A stretch of 64,000 bases of DNA from the NCBI RefSeq assembly GCF_031348265.1, contig NZ_CP133771.1:4712001-4776000 (forward strand), in the 5' to 3' direction. The stretch comes from Streptomyces collinus (GTDB lineage Bacteria; Actinomycetota; Actinomycetes; Streptomycetales; Streptomycetaceae). Positions 1-7,658 of this stretch are shown here, piece after piece (the stretch's first letter is position 1; every line of letters begins with the position of its first letter). The notes under the pieces were generated by a model, which searched no databases, was not told where the DNA came from, and saw only the letters and a list, made by a program, of their open reading frames with translations. A program made the translations under genes and the position numbers.

Positions 1-576
1 CGCCCGTGTCCGCACCCGGGCCCGTACCCGGGCATGGTTCCCGCCGGTTCGCCCGGACCTCGTCCGTGACGCCGTCGTCCGGACGTGAGGTATCCGGCCA
101 AGTCGCCGCGCCGCCCGCATGCCGCGGTCCTTCCGCTTCACGGCACCGCCGCGACGTGCCGCCTTGTTCGAACGACTTTCCGTTTCCAGTTGCCGGTTCC
201 GCTCCCGAAGCGGTTATCGGCCACGTCCTCTCGGCTCTCTGTCGGCGTGTTACCGGTGTGTCTAAAGTGGCCGGGCTGCCAGTGAAGTGGACCTGACCAG
301 TCCGTCCTGGTGCGTTGACCATCCACGGGGGGATTCAGCCATGCACGTCATCCTGCGCGCCTTCACGCCGCCGCCTGCCCGCTGACGGGGAGGGAGCACC
401 TCGCGGCCCGCGCCCGCAACGGCGGCCGCTCACGCCCCCTTGCACTCGGCGAGAACGCGTCCGCGTTCCCCGGCCGATGCTCCCCGGCCGGCGTTCTCCT
501 CCGCACAGGTGACCAGCCCCCGGCCGGTGCCCTGCCCGGCCCTCGCGTGTACTCACTCCAGCCAGAAGGAATGCCC
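1..576. other. Leading stretch without a supported gene
   Basis: No reading frame here has convincing Streptomyces codon bias and a ribosome binding site together. A short frame ATG 341 to TGA 385 (MHVILRAFTPPPAR) follows a GGGGGGA stretch and could be a leader peptide, but nothing else supports it. The last 13 bases before 577 contain AGAAGGA, the ribosome binding site of the next gene. The promoter of that gene should lie here, but I could not assign -35/-10 boxes with confidence. Confidence 0.4.
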
Positions 577-1104
577 ATGCGCAAGCTCCTGACCGCAGCC
601 GGTCTCACCTCGTCCGCCGTCGCGCTCGGCGTGCTGTTCGCCGGCCCGGCCGCCGCCTGGACGGCCTCGTCCCAGTTCGACGTCGTCTTCCCCGGCCAGA
701 AGCCGCAGACGACCTACTACGTGGAGAACACCGGCGCGAACACCACGTCGAACGGCAACATGACCGGGAAGTCGGTCGTCTACTGGCAGCTCGGCGTCGA
801 CCAGGTGATCGACGACTCGAAGCGGTTCACCAGCTTCAAGATCACCACGCGCATCGAGGCCCGCCTCGGCAAGGCCGCGGACGACGAGGTCATCACCAAG
901 AAGACGTGTGACATGACCACGGCCATCAATGAGCGCTACGCGTGGTCCTACGACTCCCCGGAGAACACCTGCGTCGCCCCGCCCACCGTCTACGACGGTG
1001 AGCTGTGGTGGTCGTCGGACGCCACGGTCGTCTACGACATCGAGGGAGACGGCAAGGGCGCCATCACCCAGGAACTCGCGGGCACCACCCTGATCCACGG
1101 CTGA
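577..1104 (+). CDS. Small secreted protein of unknown function
   Basis: A 175-residue protein with a classic Sec signal peptide: MRK, a hydrophobic stretch to about residue 23, then a GPAAA-W cleavage region. The mature part is Thr/Asn/Asp-rich with several Tyr and Trp and two Cys (in KKTCDM and ENTCVAP), which could form one disulfide. I do not recognise a domain. The start at 577 is preferred over ATG 571 because AGAAGGA ends at 570, giving a six-base spacing to 577 and none to 571. It is followed by a perfect palindrome at 1184-1203 that probably ends its transcript. Real gene likely, function unknown. Confidence 0.8.
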   Translation: MRKLLTAAGLTSSAVALGVLFAGPAAAWTASSQFDVVFPGQKPQTTYYVENTGANTTSNGNMTGKSVVYWQLGVDQVIDDSKRFTSFKITTRIEARLGKAADDEVITKKTCDMTTAINERYAWSYDSPENTCVAPPTVYDGELWWSSDATVVYDIEGDGKGAITQELAGTTLIHG

Positions 1105-1183
1105 CCGACGTTCCGCCGCTGCTCCCGCGCCCCCGCCGGGGCCCGCGCGGCCGCCGCGCCGTCCGACCGGTGCCTCGCCCACT

Positions 1184-1203
1184 GGTGTCCGTGCACGGAC
1201 ACC
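1184..1203. terminator. Perfect 20-bp palindrome, terminator or operator
   Basis: GGTGTCCGTGCACGGACACC is its own reverse complement, flanked by CT on the left and GACCAG on the right that extend the symmetry imperfectly. It lies 80 bp downstream of the secreted-protein stop and 170 bp upstream of the YbjN gene. As RNA it gives a strong GC hairpin with a tight loop, so a factor-independent terminator is the simplest reading. A protein-binding operator is possible. Confidence 0.5.
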
Positions 1204-1373
1204 GACCAGGTCCGGCGCGCCTGACAGGTGCGCCGGGGCTGCGGCGAGGTACCCGGTGTTTCCGCCGACCGGCCGGATCCTGTCAGCCGTGGGCTGACGG
1301 GGCCGGTCCGGGCTTGCCACCCCCCTCCCCGCATGGGGGAGGATGGCGGAATCCGTACGAAGGGAAATTCACG

Positions 1374-1904
1374 GTGACCATCGACCCGTCCTCGATTCCG
1401 AACTTCGGGGGCCAGCCCGAGCCGCAGCCCGGCAGCGGCCCGGCCGGCCCCGTCGTCCCGGATCAGGACCTCGTGAAGCAGCTCCTCGACCAGATGGAGC
1501 TCAAGTACGTCGTCGACGACGAGGGAGACCTCGCGGCGCCGTGGGAGCAGTTCCGCACCTACTTCATGTTCCGGGGAGAGGGAGACCAGCAGGTCTTCTC
1601 CGTGCGGACGTTCTACGACCGGCCCCACGAGATCGGGGCCAAGCCGCAGATCCTGGAGTCGATCGACGACTGGAACCGCCGCACCCTGTGGCCCAAGGTC
1701 TACAGCCACACCCACGACGACGGCACGGTCCGCCTGATCGGCGAGGCCCAGATGCTGATCGGCATGGGTGTCAGCCTGGAGCACTTCGTCTCCTCGACGG
1801 TCAGCTGGGTGCGCGCCGCGATCGAGTTCGACAAGTGGCTCATCGAGCAGCTCGGTCTCGAAGAGGAGATCAACGAGGCGGAGAAGCCCGAGGACGACGA
1901 GTAG
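1374..1904 (+). CDS. YbjN domain-containing protein
   Basis: A 176-residue soluble acidic protein. After a Pro/Gly-rich N-terminus (residues 1-30), about residues 35-160 carry the YbjN-type fold signature: DQDLVKQLLDQMEL, then FRTYFMFRGEGDQQVFSVRTFYD, then a long helix with LIGEAQMLIGMGVSLEHFV. The family resembles type III secretion chaperones in fold and is often linked to stress or signalling in actinobacteria, with no defined reaction. GTG at 1374 is chosen because AAGGGA lies about 8 bases upstream. The C-terminus is Glu/Asp-rich. In S. coelicolor a homologue sits near clpB, as I recall. Confidence 0.85.
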   Translation: MTIDPSSIPNFGGQPEPQPGSGPAGPVVPDQDLVKQLLDQMELKYVVDDEGDLAAPWEQFRTYFMFRGEGDQQVFSVRTFYDRPHEIGAKPQILESIDDWNRRTLWPKVYSHTHDDGTVRLIGEAQMLIGMGVSLEHFVSSTVSWVRAAIEFDKWLIEQLGLEEEINEAEKPEDDE

Positions 1905-2065
1905 GCTCCCGACCCGAGCCCCTCACGGCGCGTCGGCGCGTACGCACAGGTACGCGCTGTACGCGCCGTTTGCCTTTTCGCAGTCGGACGGACCCTGCTC
2001 TGCGCCGATGTTTCCGATGAGTAGAGTGAACGGCTGACTGAAGATCGTAAAGAGGGGAGCACGGG

Positions 2066-2272
2066 GTGCGTCGGTTACTGGGCGTAGCGGTTTCGATTGC
2101 GGGGATGGGTCTCGCGTTCTGGTTGGTCTTGGGTCCTTCAGCGGATTGGGAGGGCGGTGCGAGGTTCGCGCGCTTCGCCCTGTTGCTGAGCTGCTTCTTG
2201 GTGATCGGTGGTGGCGTGCGCTTGATCTACCCCGACAAATCCAAGGACGAGCCGACCGAGGTCGCCGGGTAA
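2066..2272 (+). CDS. Small two-TM membrane protein
   Basis: A 68-residue protein beginning GTG after an AGAGGGGA ribosome binding site. Two hydrophobic helices are visible: residues about 5-24 (LGVAVSIAGMGLAFWLVLG) and 36-55 (ARFALLLSCFLVIGGGVRLIY), with a short polar tail ending in KSKDEPTEVAG. It looks like a conserved small streptomycete membrane protein. Function is not recognisable. Confidence 0.75.
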   Translation: MRRLLGVAVSIAGMGLAFWLVLGPSADWEGGARFARFALLLSCFLVIGGGVRLIYPDKSKDEPTEVAG

Positions 2273-2379
2273 TCCCGCACACCGACCGGCCAGGGTGCGG
2301 GCCCGGACGGGTGTGTCCTGGCCGGACGAGGTGGCCGACGTCGGCGAGCGGGAGACCTGCTCACGACCCCGGCGGATAC

Positions 2380-3831
2380 TCACCGCGGCCCGAGGTGCGG
2401 CGGAGTGCGGATGCCGAACTCGCGGCGGAGGGCTGACAGCGCGGCAAGGTAACCCGACATACCGTGAACACTCGGGCCGGGCGGCGTTGACGCAGAGCAC
2501 ATGTAGACACCGGTCAGCGGTGTGCGGTAGGGATCGAAACGTGGAACAGGGCGCATAACGGACTGCCGGAGCGTCATTGCGCCCGCTCCGATGTCCCCGC
2601 CCACATAGTTCGGGTTGTACGCCTCATACTCGGCACCGCTGATCCCGCGTCGATGGATCACCGTGTCGGCGAATCCGGGCGCGTAGCGTTCGATGCGCGC
2701 CGTGACCATCGCGGTCGGGTCCCACGCGTCGCCGTTGGGGACGTGCGCGTAGGCCCACACAGGACGTCGCCCCGGTTTGGCGCGGCTCGGATCGGCCGAG
2801 GCGGGGTCGACCAGCAGAACGAACGGTTCCTCAGGTCGGATGCCGGCGGCAGCCTTCGTCTCGGCTTCGAACATCTCTGCCTGGGTTCCCCCCAGATGAA
2901 CGGTTGCGGCTTGCCCCACGTCAGGGTTGGCCCAGGGAATCGGCTCAGAGACGAGGAAGTCCACCTTGGCCGCTGCCGGCCCGTACCGGAATCGTGCCAG
3001 GCCTCGCCGGTAACCGGCCGGAAGCAGGTCACCCGCTATCTCCGTGAACGTCTTGGGGCTTGTGTCGAGAAGCACCAGTTTCGCCCGGGGGAGTTCATCG
3101 AGGCTGGTCACGTGGTGATCCGTGTGGAAGGTTCCGCCGTGGGCGGTGATGTCGTCGGCGAGCGCGTCGGCGATGCGAGCGCTGCCTCCCTCGGGGATCG
3201 GCCAGCCGCTGGCGTGCGCGAGGTGTCCGAGGAGCATGGCGACTGCGCCCGAGGCAAGGGAAGGGAGTTTGCCGACCGCGTGCGCCGCCACCCCGGTGAG
3301 GAGCGAGCGGGCTACCTCGGTACTGAAGCGGTGGGGCGCCAGCGCAGTGCCATGGGCAAGCAAGCGGGAACCCAGGAGCGCTGGGACGGCAAGGCTCCTG
3401 GGGAGTCCTCGTTGCCCCGACAGGACAAAGTCGACCAGTTCCTCGGAGTGGTTGACCAACGGCTGCATGAGACGACGCCAGCGCTCACCGTCCGGACCGA
3501 GATGGGCGCAGGTCGCTTCCAGATCCCGGTGAGCAAGGCCGGCGAGTCCGTTTTTCAGGGGGTGAGCGTAGCTGATGGATGGATACAGCATGTTCACCCC
3601 CCGGGACGCCAGGTCGAACTGACGAAAAAAGGGGGACACAACGGCCATAGGGTGAACGGCGGAACAGATGTCGTGTTCTATCTCGGCATCGAAGAGTGGC
3701 TCCGTCCGCAGCCCGCCTCCGATGGTTGTGCGGGCCTCGTACAAGGCGACCTTGAGGCCCGCCCGCCCGAGAGTGACCGCAGCGGCAAGGCCGTTCGGGC
3801 CGGTTCCAACCACAATCGCATCGGGTTCCAT
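2380..3831 (-). CDS. CrtI-like FAD-dependent oxidoreductase
   Basis: A 483-residue flavoprotein of the phytoene-desaturase/PYROXD2 superfamily. The N-terminal dinucleotide fold IVVGTGPNGLAAAVTLGRAGLKVALYEAR (residues about 5-33) is complete, followed by a GGGLRTE motif, and the C-terminus has the family's second FAD contact TGVYMCSASTPPGPSVHGMSGYLAA. The substrate cannot be read off. These enzymes desaturate or oxidise hydrophobic substrates or quinone-like compounds. ATG at 3831 follows GGGAGGACGC. It is divergent from the HTTM operon, has less GC-biased codons than its left neighbours, and may belong to the same acquired island. Its involvement in that operon's chemistry is only a guess. 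Confidence 0.85.
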   Translation of the reverse strand: MEPDAIVVGTGPNGLAAAVTLGRAGLKVALYEARTTIGGGLRTEPLFDAEIEHDICSAVHPMAVVSPFFRQFDLASRGVNMLYPSISYAHPLKNGLAGLAHRDLEATCAHLGPDGERWRRLMQPLVNHSEELVDFVLSGQRGLPRSLAVPALLGSRLLAHGTALAPHRFSTEVARSLLTGVAAHAVGKLPSLASGAVAMLLGHLAHASGWPIPEGGSARIADALADDITAHGGTFHTDHHVTSLDELPRAKLVLLDTSPKTFTEIAGDLLPAGYRRGLARFRYGPAAAKVDFLVSEPIPWANPDVGQAATVHLGGTQAEMFEAETKAAAGIRPEEPFVLLVDPASADPSRAKPGRRPVWAYAHVPNGDAWDPTAMVTARIERYAPGFADTVIHRRGISGAEYEAYNPNYVGGDIGAGAMTLRQSVMRPVPRFDPYRTPLTGVYMCSASTPPGPSVHGMSGYLAALSALRREFGIRTPPHLGPR

Positions 3832-4297
3832 GCGTCCTCCCAAAATTTTCCACTCAGAGCCGACGGAACTTGGAACCACCCGACGGCAAAAGTCATCCGC
3901 GGCGACTTTATGCGGGCACCTGACGGCATGTCACAGCGACAACAGGTGCAGACCGATGCGGCCGCCTGGTGGAGACTTCCGGAACGTCTCATTCCAGGCC
4001 CGCTGTGATGATCATCACGTGACCACTCCTTGAGATGCCTGCGTCAATCTCCATAAGATCATCAGGAATCGCGACGGGCGCCGGGAATCACCTTGCAAAA
4101 ACAGGTTGACATACGGAGCGCGTGTCGCGAGGAATCTTCCGACTTCGTCGGAGGGCTGATTCGTCCACGGGGGGCGAGCGGTCGAAGATGCCTGACCAGC
4201 TTCTTCAAGCATGCCGCTATTGATGTCTGACCAACATCTCGGGTGTACCGCTGCTCTCCCCTCAGGCGATCAGGCAGTAAACAATAGAGGGGAAAAC
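3832..4297. promoter_or_regulatory. Divergent intergenic region between flavoprotein and HTTM operon
   Basis: This 466-bp region is AT-richer than most of the window and has no supportable gene. It must carry both divergent promoters. Visible elements are a perfect 14-bp palindrome at 4005-4018, a TTGACA hexamer at 4106-4111 with a weak AGGAAT 18 bp further on, a small TCCGAC/GTCGGA stem at 4138-4152, and the AGAGGGG ribosome binding site just before the ATG at 4298. Confidence 0.55.
4005..4018. promoter_or_regulatory. Perfect 14-bp palindrome, candidate operator
   Basis: GTGATGATCATCAC is fully self-complementary and lies between two divergent transcription units, about 175 bp from one start and 280 bp from the other. 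It has the size and symmetry of a dimeric regulator site. No regulator gene lies in the adjacent island, so the cognate protein is unknown. Confidence 0.45.
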
Positions 4298-4648
4298 ATG
4301 AAGAAGAAGAATGCCGCTGCCGTCATCGGCGTGGCCATTGCCGGCACGTTCCTGACCGTGTCGATGCAGGGTTCCGCTCAGGCCTCCACGCCGCCGCAGG
4401 CGACCGGGGCCCTGAGTGCTCAGGCCACCACCGAGGACGCCCCGAAGGCGCCTCAGGCCCGTGCTGCCGGCCGGGCTGCCGCGGCGGCCGGCCGTGCTGC
4501 CGCTCGGGCCACCGTTCACGCGCGGGCCGCTGCGGGATCCCTCGCGAACCAGGCGGGGCAGGTTGCCAACAACTTCAGCCTGTTTGCCCCGCCTGCCAAG
4601 GTGTCGGGTGACGGCGCCTCTGCTGCGGCGACTGTTTTCGACAGGTGA
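4298..4648 (+). CDS. Secreted Ala/Arg-rich peptide, candidate toxin or signal precursor
   Basis: A 116-residue precursor. Residues 1-28 form a Sec signal peptide (MKKKN, a hydrophobic core around residues 6-20, then GSAQA before STPPQ). Residues about 50-90 are almost only Ala, Arg and Gly with a few polar residues and would form a cationic amphipathic helix. Residues 91-99 read NNFSLFAPP, echoing the NWSLFAPDP motif of the next protein. There is no Cys. ATG 4298 follows AGAGGGG. It is the first gene of a tightly packed operon and its stop overlaps the next start. By position it resembles the toxin precursor of SdpABC-type loci, but it has no recognisable SdpC homology. Confidence 0.7.
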   Translation: MKKKNAAAVIGVAIAGTFLTVSMQGSAQASTPPQATGALSAQATTEDAPKAPQARAAGRAAAAAGRAAARATVHARAAAGSLANQAGQVANNFSLFAPPAKVSGDGASAAATVFDR

Positions 4649-5325
4649 CAATGCGCCATCGGCGCATCCAGAGGGCGGCACTGCTGGCTGGTGCCGCCCT
4701 CCTGGGCGCCCACTTCTCTATCGCGGCGTTCTCCCAGGCGCCACTCAGCCCAGCCAAGATTCAGCTGCATGGAGTTATCAGCGGCTATCTGGAGCCGTAC
4801 TTCACGCAGAACTGGAGTTTGTTCGCTCCTGATCCGACGAAAGACGACCAAGGGATAGTTGTGCGCGCGAAGTGCGCAGACGGTGCGGTCACGGATTACT
4901 ACGATGTGACCGGCCCCTTGATCAAGGAGACTCAGGAAGACCGATTCTTCCCCTCTCGTACGGTACGGCTCGTGAGCAACGGGCTCAATCAGCTCAACGA
5001 TTCGGATGACCTGTTGTGGCGTCTCCGCCAGAAGCAGAAAGAGGAGAATAGCGAAGGCTCAGAGGCGAAGGGCGGAAAGGATAAGCGTGACATCCCTCTG
5101 ACGCCCTACGAGAAGAGCCAGCACATGGACGCCGAGCGCTCCTTGTCTCGTTTCGCGCTGACCCGGATAAACAACGTCTGCCCGGATGGCACGGACCCGA
5201 CCGCTGTCCAGGCGCGCATGTATATCAAGAAACTTCCTCCGTGGTCACAGCGAAAGAACGCAAAAGCGCAGAGCACGCTGGACATTTACGACTTGCCGTG
5301 GAAAAAGGCGGTTGAACTGCAGTGA
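4645..5325 (+). CDS. DUF5819 family membrane-anchored protein, SdpA-like partner
   Basis: A 226-residue protein with one N-terminal membrane anchor (residues about 10-30) and an extracytoplasmic or membrane-surface domain. The diagnostic motif QNWSLFAPDP is at residues 55-64. In DUF5819 this block is conserved, and SdpA proteins have, from memory, a similar Trp-aromatic-Pro block. Residues about 120-150 are a charged Lys/Glu linker. GTG 4645 overlaps the preceding stop by four bases. ATG 4651 is an alternative. It overlaps the HTTM gene by four bases, so the two are almost certainly made together. Codon use is less GC-biased than the core genes. Confidence 0.75.
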   Translation: MTMRHRRIQRAALLAGAALLGAHFSIAAFSQAPLSPAKIQLHGVISGYLEPYFTQNWSLFAPDPTKDDQGIVVRAKCADGAVTDYYDVTGPLIKETQEDRFFPSRTVRLVSNGLNQLNDSDDLLWRLRQKQKEENSEGSEAKGGKDKRDIPLTPYEKSQHMDAERSLSRFALTRINNVCPDGTDPTAVQARMYIKKLPPWSQRKNAKAQSTLDIYDLPWKKAVELQ

Positions 5326-6344
5326 GCATCAAGAAAACGATTGACTCAGCTGCCAGTCGACCCGTCGCCGCACTGGGAGTTTCAGGAACCCGTGCACTGC
5401 TGGGCTTCGTCGGGCTCATGTACTACCTGAGCCACTACGGCGATCGGAGCTACCTCTTCGGCCCGGGAGCCGATTCGGTCCTGCCGCACCGCCTCTTCCT
5501 CGAACAAATCCAGGAGAAGGGAAGCTTCAGCCTCTACGCCTGGAGCACGTCCGAAGTCTGGTTCGAAGCGGTCTTCCACCTCGGCGTGCTCGCCGCCCTG
5601 GCTGTGACCGTAGGAGTGGGAGGCAGAGCGGTTCTCGCGGCGCACGGGATCCTCCTCTGGTCGCTCTACGAACGGCAGTCGGCCTTCCTGGACGGGGGAG
5701 ACAACCTCGCCCAACTCGTGATCCCGTTTCTGCTCCTGACGAACTGCTACCAGAACTTCTCGTTCTCGAGCGGAGTCGCCGACCGTGTCGTCGGGCGACT
5801 CCCGGGGAGCGTGCGAGCGCTCGGTGTTCCGCTGCACAACCTCGGCGTAGTGGCGATCGCCGTACAGATGTGCCTCGTGTACGTGGTGAGTGGTCTGTAC
5901 AAGGTGCAGGGAGACGTGTGGCAGGACGGCACCGCGCTCTTCTACATCATGCGCGTTCCCGAGTTCGAGCTGCCAGGTTTGTCCAACCTCGTCTACAACA
6001 ACGACCTACTCGTCTTTCTCGGCACCTACAGCACCACTTTGTTCCTGGTGTACTTCCCTATGGGGATCCTGGTGCCCAGCTTGCGCCCGTGGACTGCGGC
6101 GGCCTCCATCGCGTTCCATGTGTCCATCGGCGTGTTCATGGGCCTCACCGCGTTCGCCCTGACCATGATCGCCTGCGACCTCATCTTCCTCTCCTCCGCG
6201 CTGTCCCGCGCGCGCAAGCTCGCACGGACCCTCCGCGAACGCTGGACACAGAAGCAGCCCGGGAGCATCCCGACGGTCACCGACCAGGACGCACCGGAAA
6301 GTGACGCCCCGGCCCCTGTCCCCGTTCCCCAAGCCGCGAGGTGA
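5322..6344 (+). CDS. HTTM domain membrane protein (VKGC/SdpB-like)
   Basis: A 340-residue polytopic membrane protein with about 6-8 helices and a Pro-rich cytoplasmic tail. Family marks are FLDGGDNLAQL (D124-D127) and SGLYKVQGDVWQDG (residues 190-203). The Lys194 in the latter lines up by motif with the catalytic Lys218 of vertebrate gamma-glutamyl carboxylase (AGVKKLDADW, from memory). The equivalent of carboxylase His160 is not evident. HTTM proteins include vitamin-K carboxylase and SdpB, which is needed to mature the Bacillus SDP toxin. It lies directly downstream of and overlaps the DUF5819 gene. Likely job: modification, processing or export of the peptide at 4298. Confidence 0.8.
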   Translation: MSIKKTIDSAASRPVAALGVSGTRALLGFVGLMYYLSHYGDRSYLFGPGADSVLPHRLFLEQIQEKGSFSLYAWSTSEVWFEAVFHLGVLAALAVTVGVGGRAVLAAHGILLWSLYERQSAFLDGGDNLAQLVIPFLLLTNCYQNFSFSSGVADRVVGRLPGSVRALGVPLHNLGVVAIAVQMCLVYVVSGLYKVQGDVWQDGTALFYIMRVPEFELPGLSNLVYNNDLLVFLGTYSTTLFLVYFPMGILVPSLRPWTAAASIAFHVSIGVFMGLTAFALTMIACDLIFLSSALSRARKLARTLRERWTQKQPGSIPTVTDQDAPESDAPAPVPVPQAAR

Positions 6345-6349
6345 GGGCC

Positions 6350-7195
6350 ATGCGCCGCGTCCCCACCTGCATCATCGGCAGCTCCCACACCGCTCCGATC
6401 GTCACCGGCAAACACGACCCCGACAAGTACGCAGAGGTGGGCTCCTTCACCAAGGTCATCACCGGAACCATCCTGCAGCAGTTGGCCGAGCAAGGTGTCC
6501 TCACGGTTGACGACCCCGTTGAACGATGGCTCGACGTCCCGTCAGGAACCGGCATCACCCTGCGCCACCTCGCCGAGCACACCTCGGGTCTGCCTCGCCT
6601 GCCCCCGGGCACCTCTCGCCTCGACCCGTACCGGAATTTCACCACTGACCGGCTGCGCCAACTGCTCGCCGGTTTCGACCGGCTCACCGATGGTCCCGCC
6701 GGGGAGCATGAGGAGTACTCCAACTTCGGCTACGCGGTGCTCGGGGCGGCACTGACCGCAGCAACGGGGCAGGAATACGACGAGCTCGTAGCCGTGCACG
6801 TGCTGTCCCCGCTCGGCCTGCCGCGAGAGGCCATGACTGCCCGACCGCCACAGCACAGCAGCTCGCTGCCGACCGGATGGTTCGGCCGCAGGGTGAAACC
6901 GTGGACCATGACGGGAGCCATCCTGCCCGCAGGCGGCCTGTGGGCGAGCCCCCGCACACTGGCGCGTGTGCTGACCGGCCTCGTACTCGACCGTTCGCTC
7001 GGGGAACCCGGCCTCGGATGGCAGCGTTCGGGGCCTCTGCCTCTGATCTGGCACAACGGAGCGACAGGCACGGCGTCTTGCTTTGCCGGCGCCGTGCCTG
7101 ACGGCCGCTGGACGGTGGTCCACCGCCTGAGCGGCTCGCCCGACGCGACGGACCGCACCGCCCTGGAATACCTGCGCACAGCGCATTCCCAGTGA
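6350..7195 (+). CDS. Beta-lactamase-fold serine hydrolase
   Basis: A 281-residue class C beta-lactamase/DD-peptidase-like protein. The catalytic triad is present: Ser32-x-x-Lys35 in GSFTKV, Tyr123-Ser-Asn125 in EEYSNFG and His235-Asn-Gly237 in WHNGATG. It is shorter than usual, because the SxxK motif is only 32 residues from the start and no signal peptide is visible. ATG 6350 is chosen over GTG 6341 because GAGGTGA, a near-perfect anti-Shine-Dalgarno match, ends five bases before it. Fourth gene of the HTTM operon. It could process the precursor, act on the cell wall, or provide self-protection. Confidence 0.8.
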   Translation: MRRVPTCIIGSSHTAPIVTGKHDPDKYAEVGSFTKVITGTILQQLAEQGVLTVDDPVERWLDVPSGTGITLRHLAEHTSGLPRLPPGTSRLDPYRNFTTDRLRQLLAGFDRLTDGPAGEHEEYSNFGYAVLGAALTAATGQEYDELVAVHVLSPLGLPREAMTARPPQHSSSLPTGWFGRRVKPWTMTGAILPAGGLWASPRTLARVLTGLVLDRSLGEPGLGWQRSGPLPLIWHNGATGTASCFAGAVPDGRWTVVHRLSGSPDATDRTALEYLRTAHSQ

Positions 7196-7212
7196 ATCGA
7201 GAAGGGGTCACG

Positions 7213-7656
7213 ATGCGTGCACATATCCGAGCTGCTGCCATCACGGGCATCAGCGCCATCCTGCTCGGCACGGCGGCCTCGGCTGTCGCCGCAGAGAGCG
7301 CCAGAGCGTCGGCCCCTGTCCCCTGGTCGGCCCCGTACGCCACCGCTTCCGCCTCGGGTGAGCGGTGGACCGAAGGGACAGGCCCCACTCCGACCCTGGT
7401 GATCAAAGGGAAGCTGTCGAACTCCGCCGAGGGTTGCTACTCGCTGTGGACGAAGTTCAATGCCGACCTCGTGCCGGGCGTTCCACGCAAGCAGGCAGAG
7501 CTGTGCGGTCCGGGCAGTGTCCCTGTCGAGGTGCGGCGGTCGTACTCGTTCACGACCACCGGCAGCCTCACCGTGTGCAAGGGCATACAGAACACCCATC
7601 AGTGCGGCCCCTGGCAGAGTGTGACTTCATGGCCTGTCACCAAACCGACGGGGTGA
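7213..7656 (+). CDS. Small secreted four-cysteine protein
   Basis: A 147-residue protein with a Sec signal peptide (residues 1-27, ending SAVAA). The mature domain has four Cys (75, 98, 122, 131), enough for two disulfides, and beta-rich patterning such as LVIKGKLSN and SYSFTTTGSLTVCKG. I do not recognise a family. ATG 7213 follows GAAGGGG with good spacing. It is the last gene of the operon, 17 bp after the hydrolase. Being secreted and co-transcribed with a peptide precursor, it is a candidate immunity or binding protein. That role is inference only. Confidence 0.75.
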   Translation: MRAHIRAAAITGISAILLGTAASAVAAESARASAPVPWSAPYATASASGERWTEGTGPTPTLVIKGKLSNSAEGCYSLWTKFNADLVPGVPRKQAELCGPGSVPVEVRRSYSFTTTGSLTVCKGIQNTHQCGPWQSVTSWPVTKPTG

Positions 7657-7658
7657 CG

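Noticed and set aside
341..385. Short leader peptide MHVILRAFTPPPAR
   Set aside because: It has a purine-rich stretch before the ATG but no conserved leader motif, no adjacent biosynthetic gene and no attenuator structure. Noted only in the gap entry.
2653..4008. Plus-strand open frame opposite the CrtI-like gene
   Set aside because: The minus strand carries the clear FAD-binding protein, and the plus frame shows no motif or ribosome binding site.
4106..4135. TTGACA with AGGAAT as a firm sigma-70 promoter of the HTTM operon
   Set aside because: The -10 match is weak and lies about 165 bp from the start. Listed as a possibility only.
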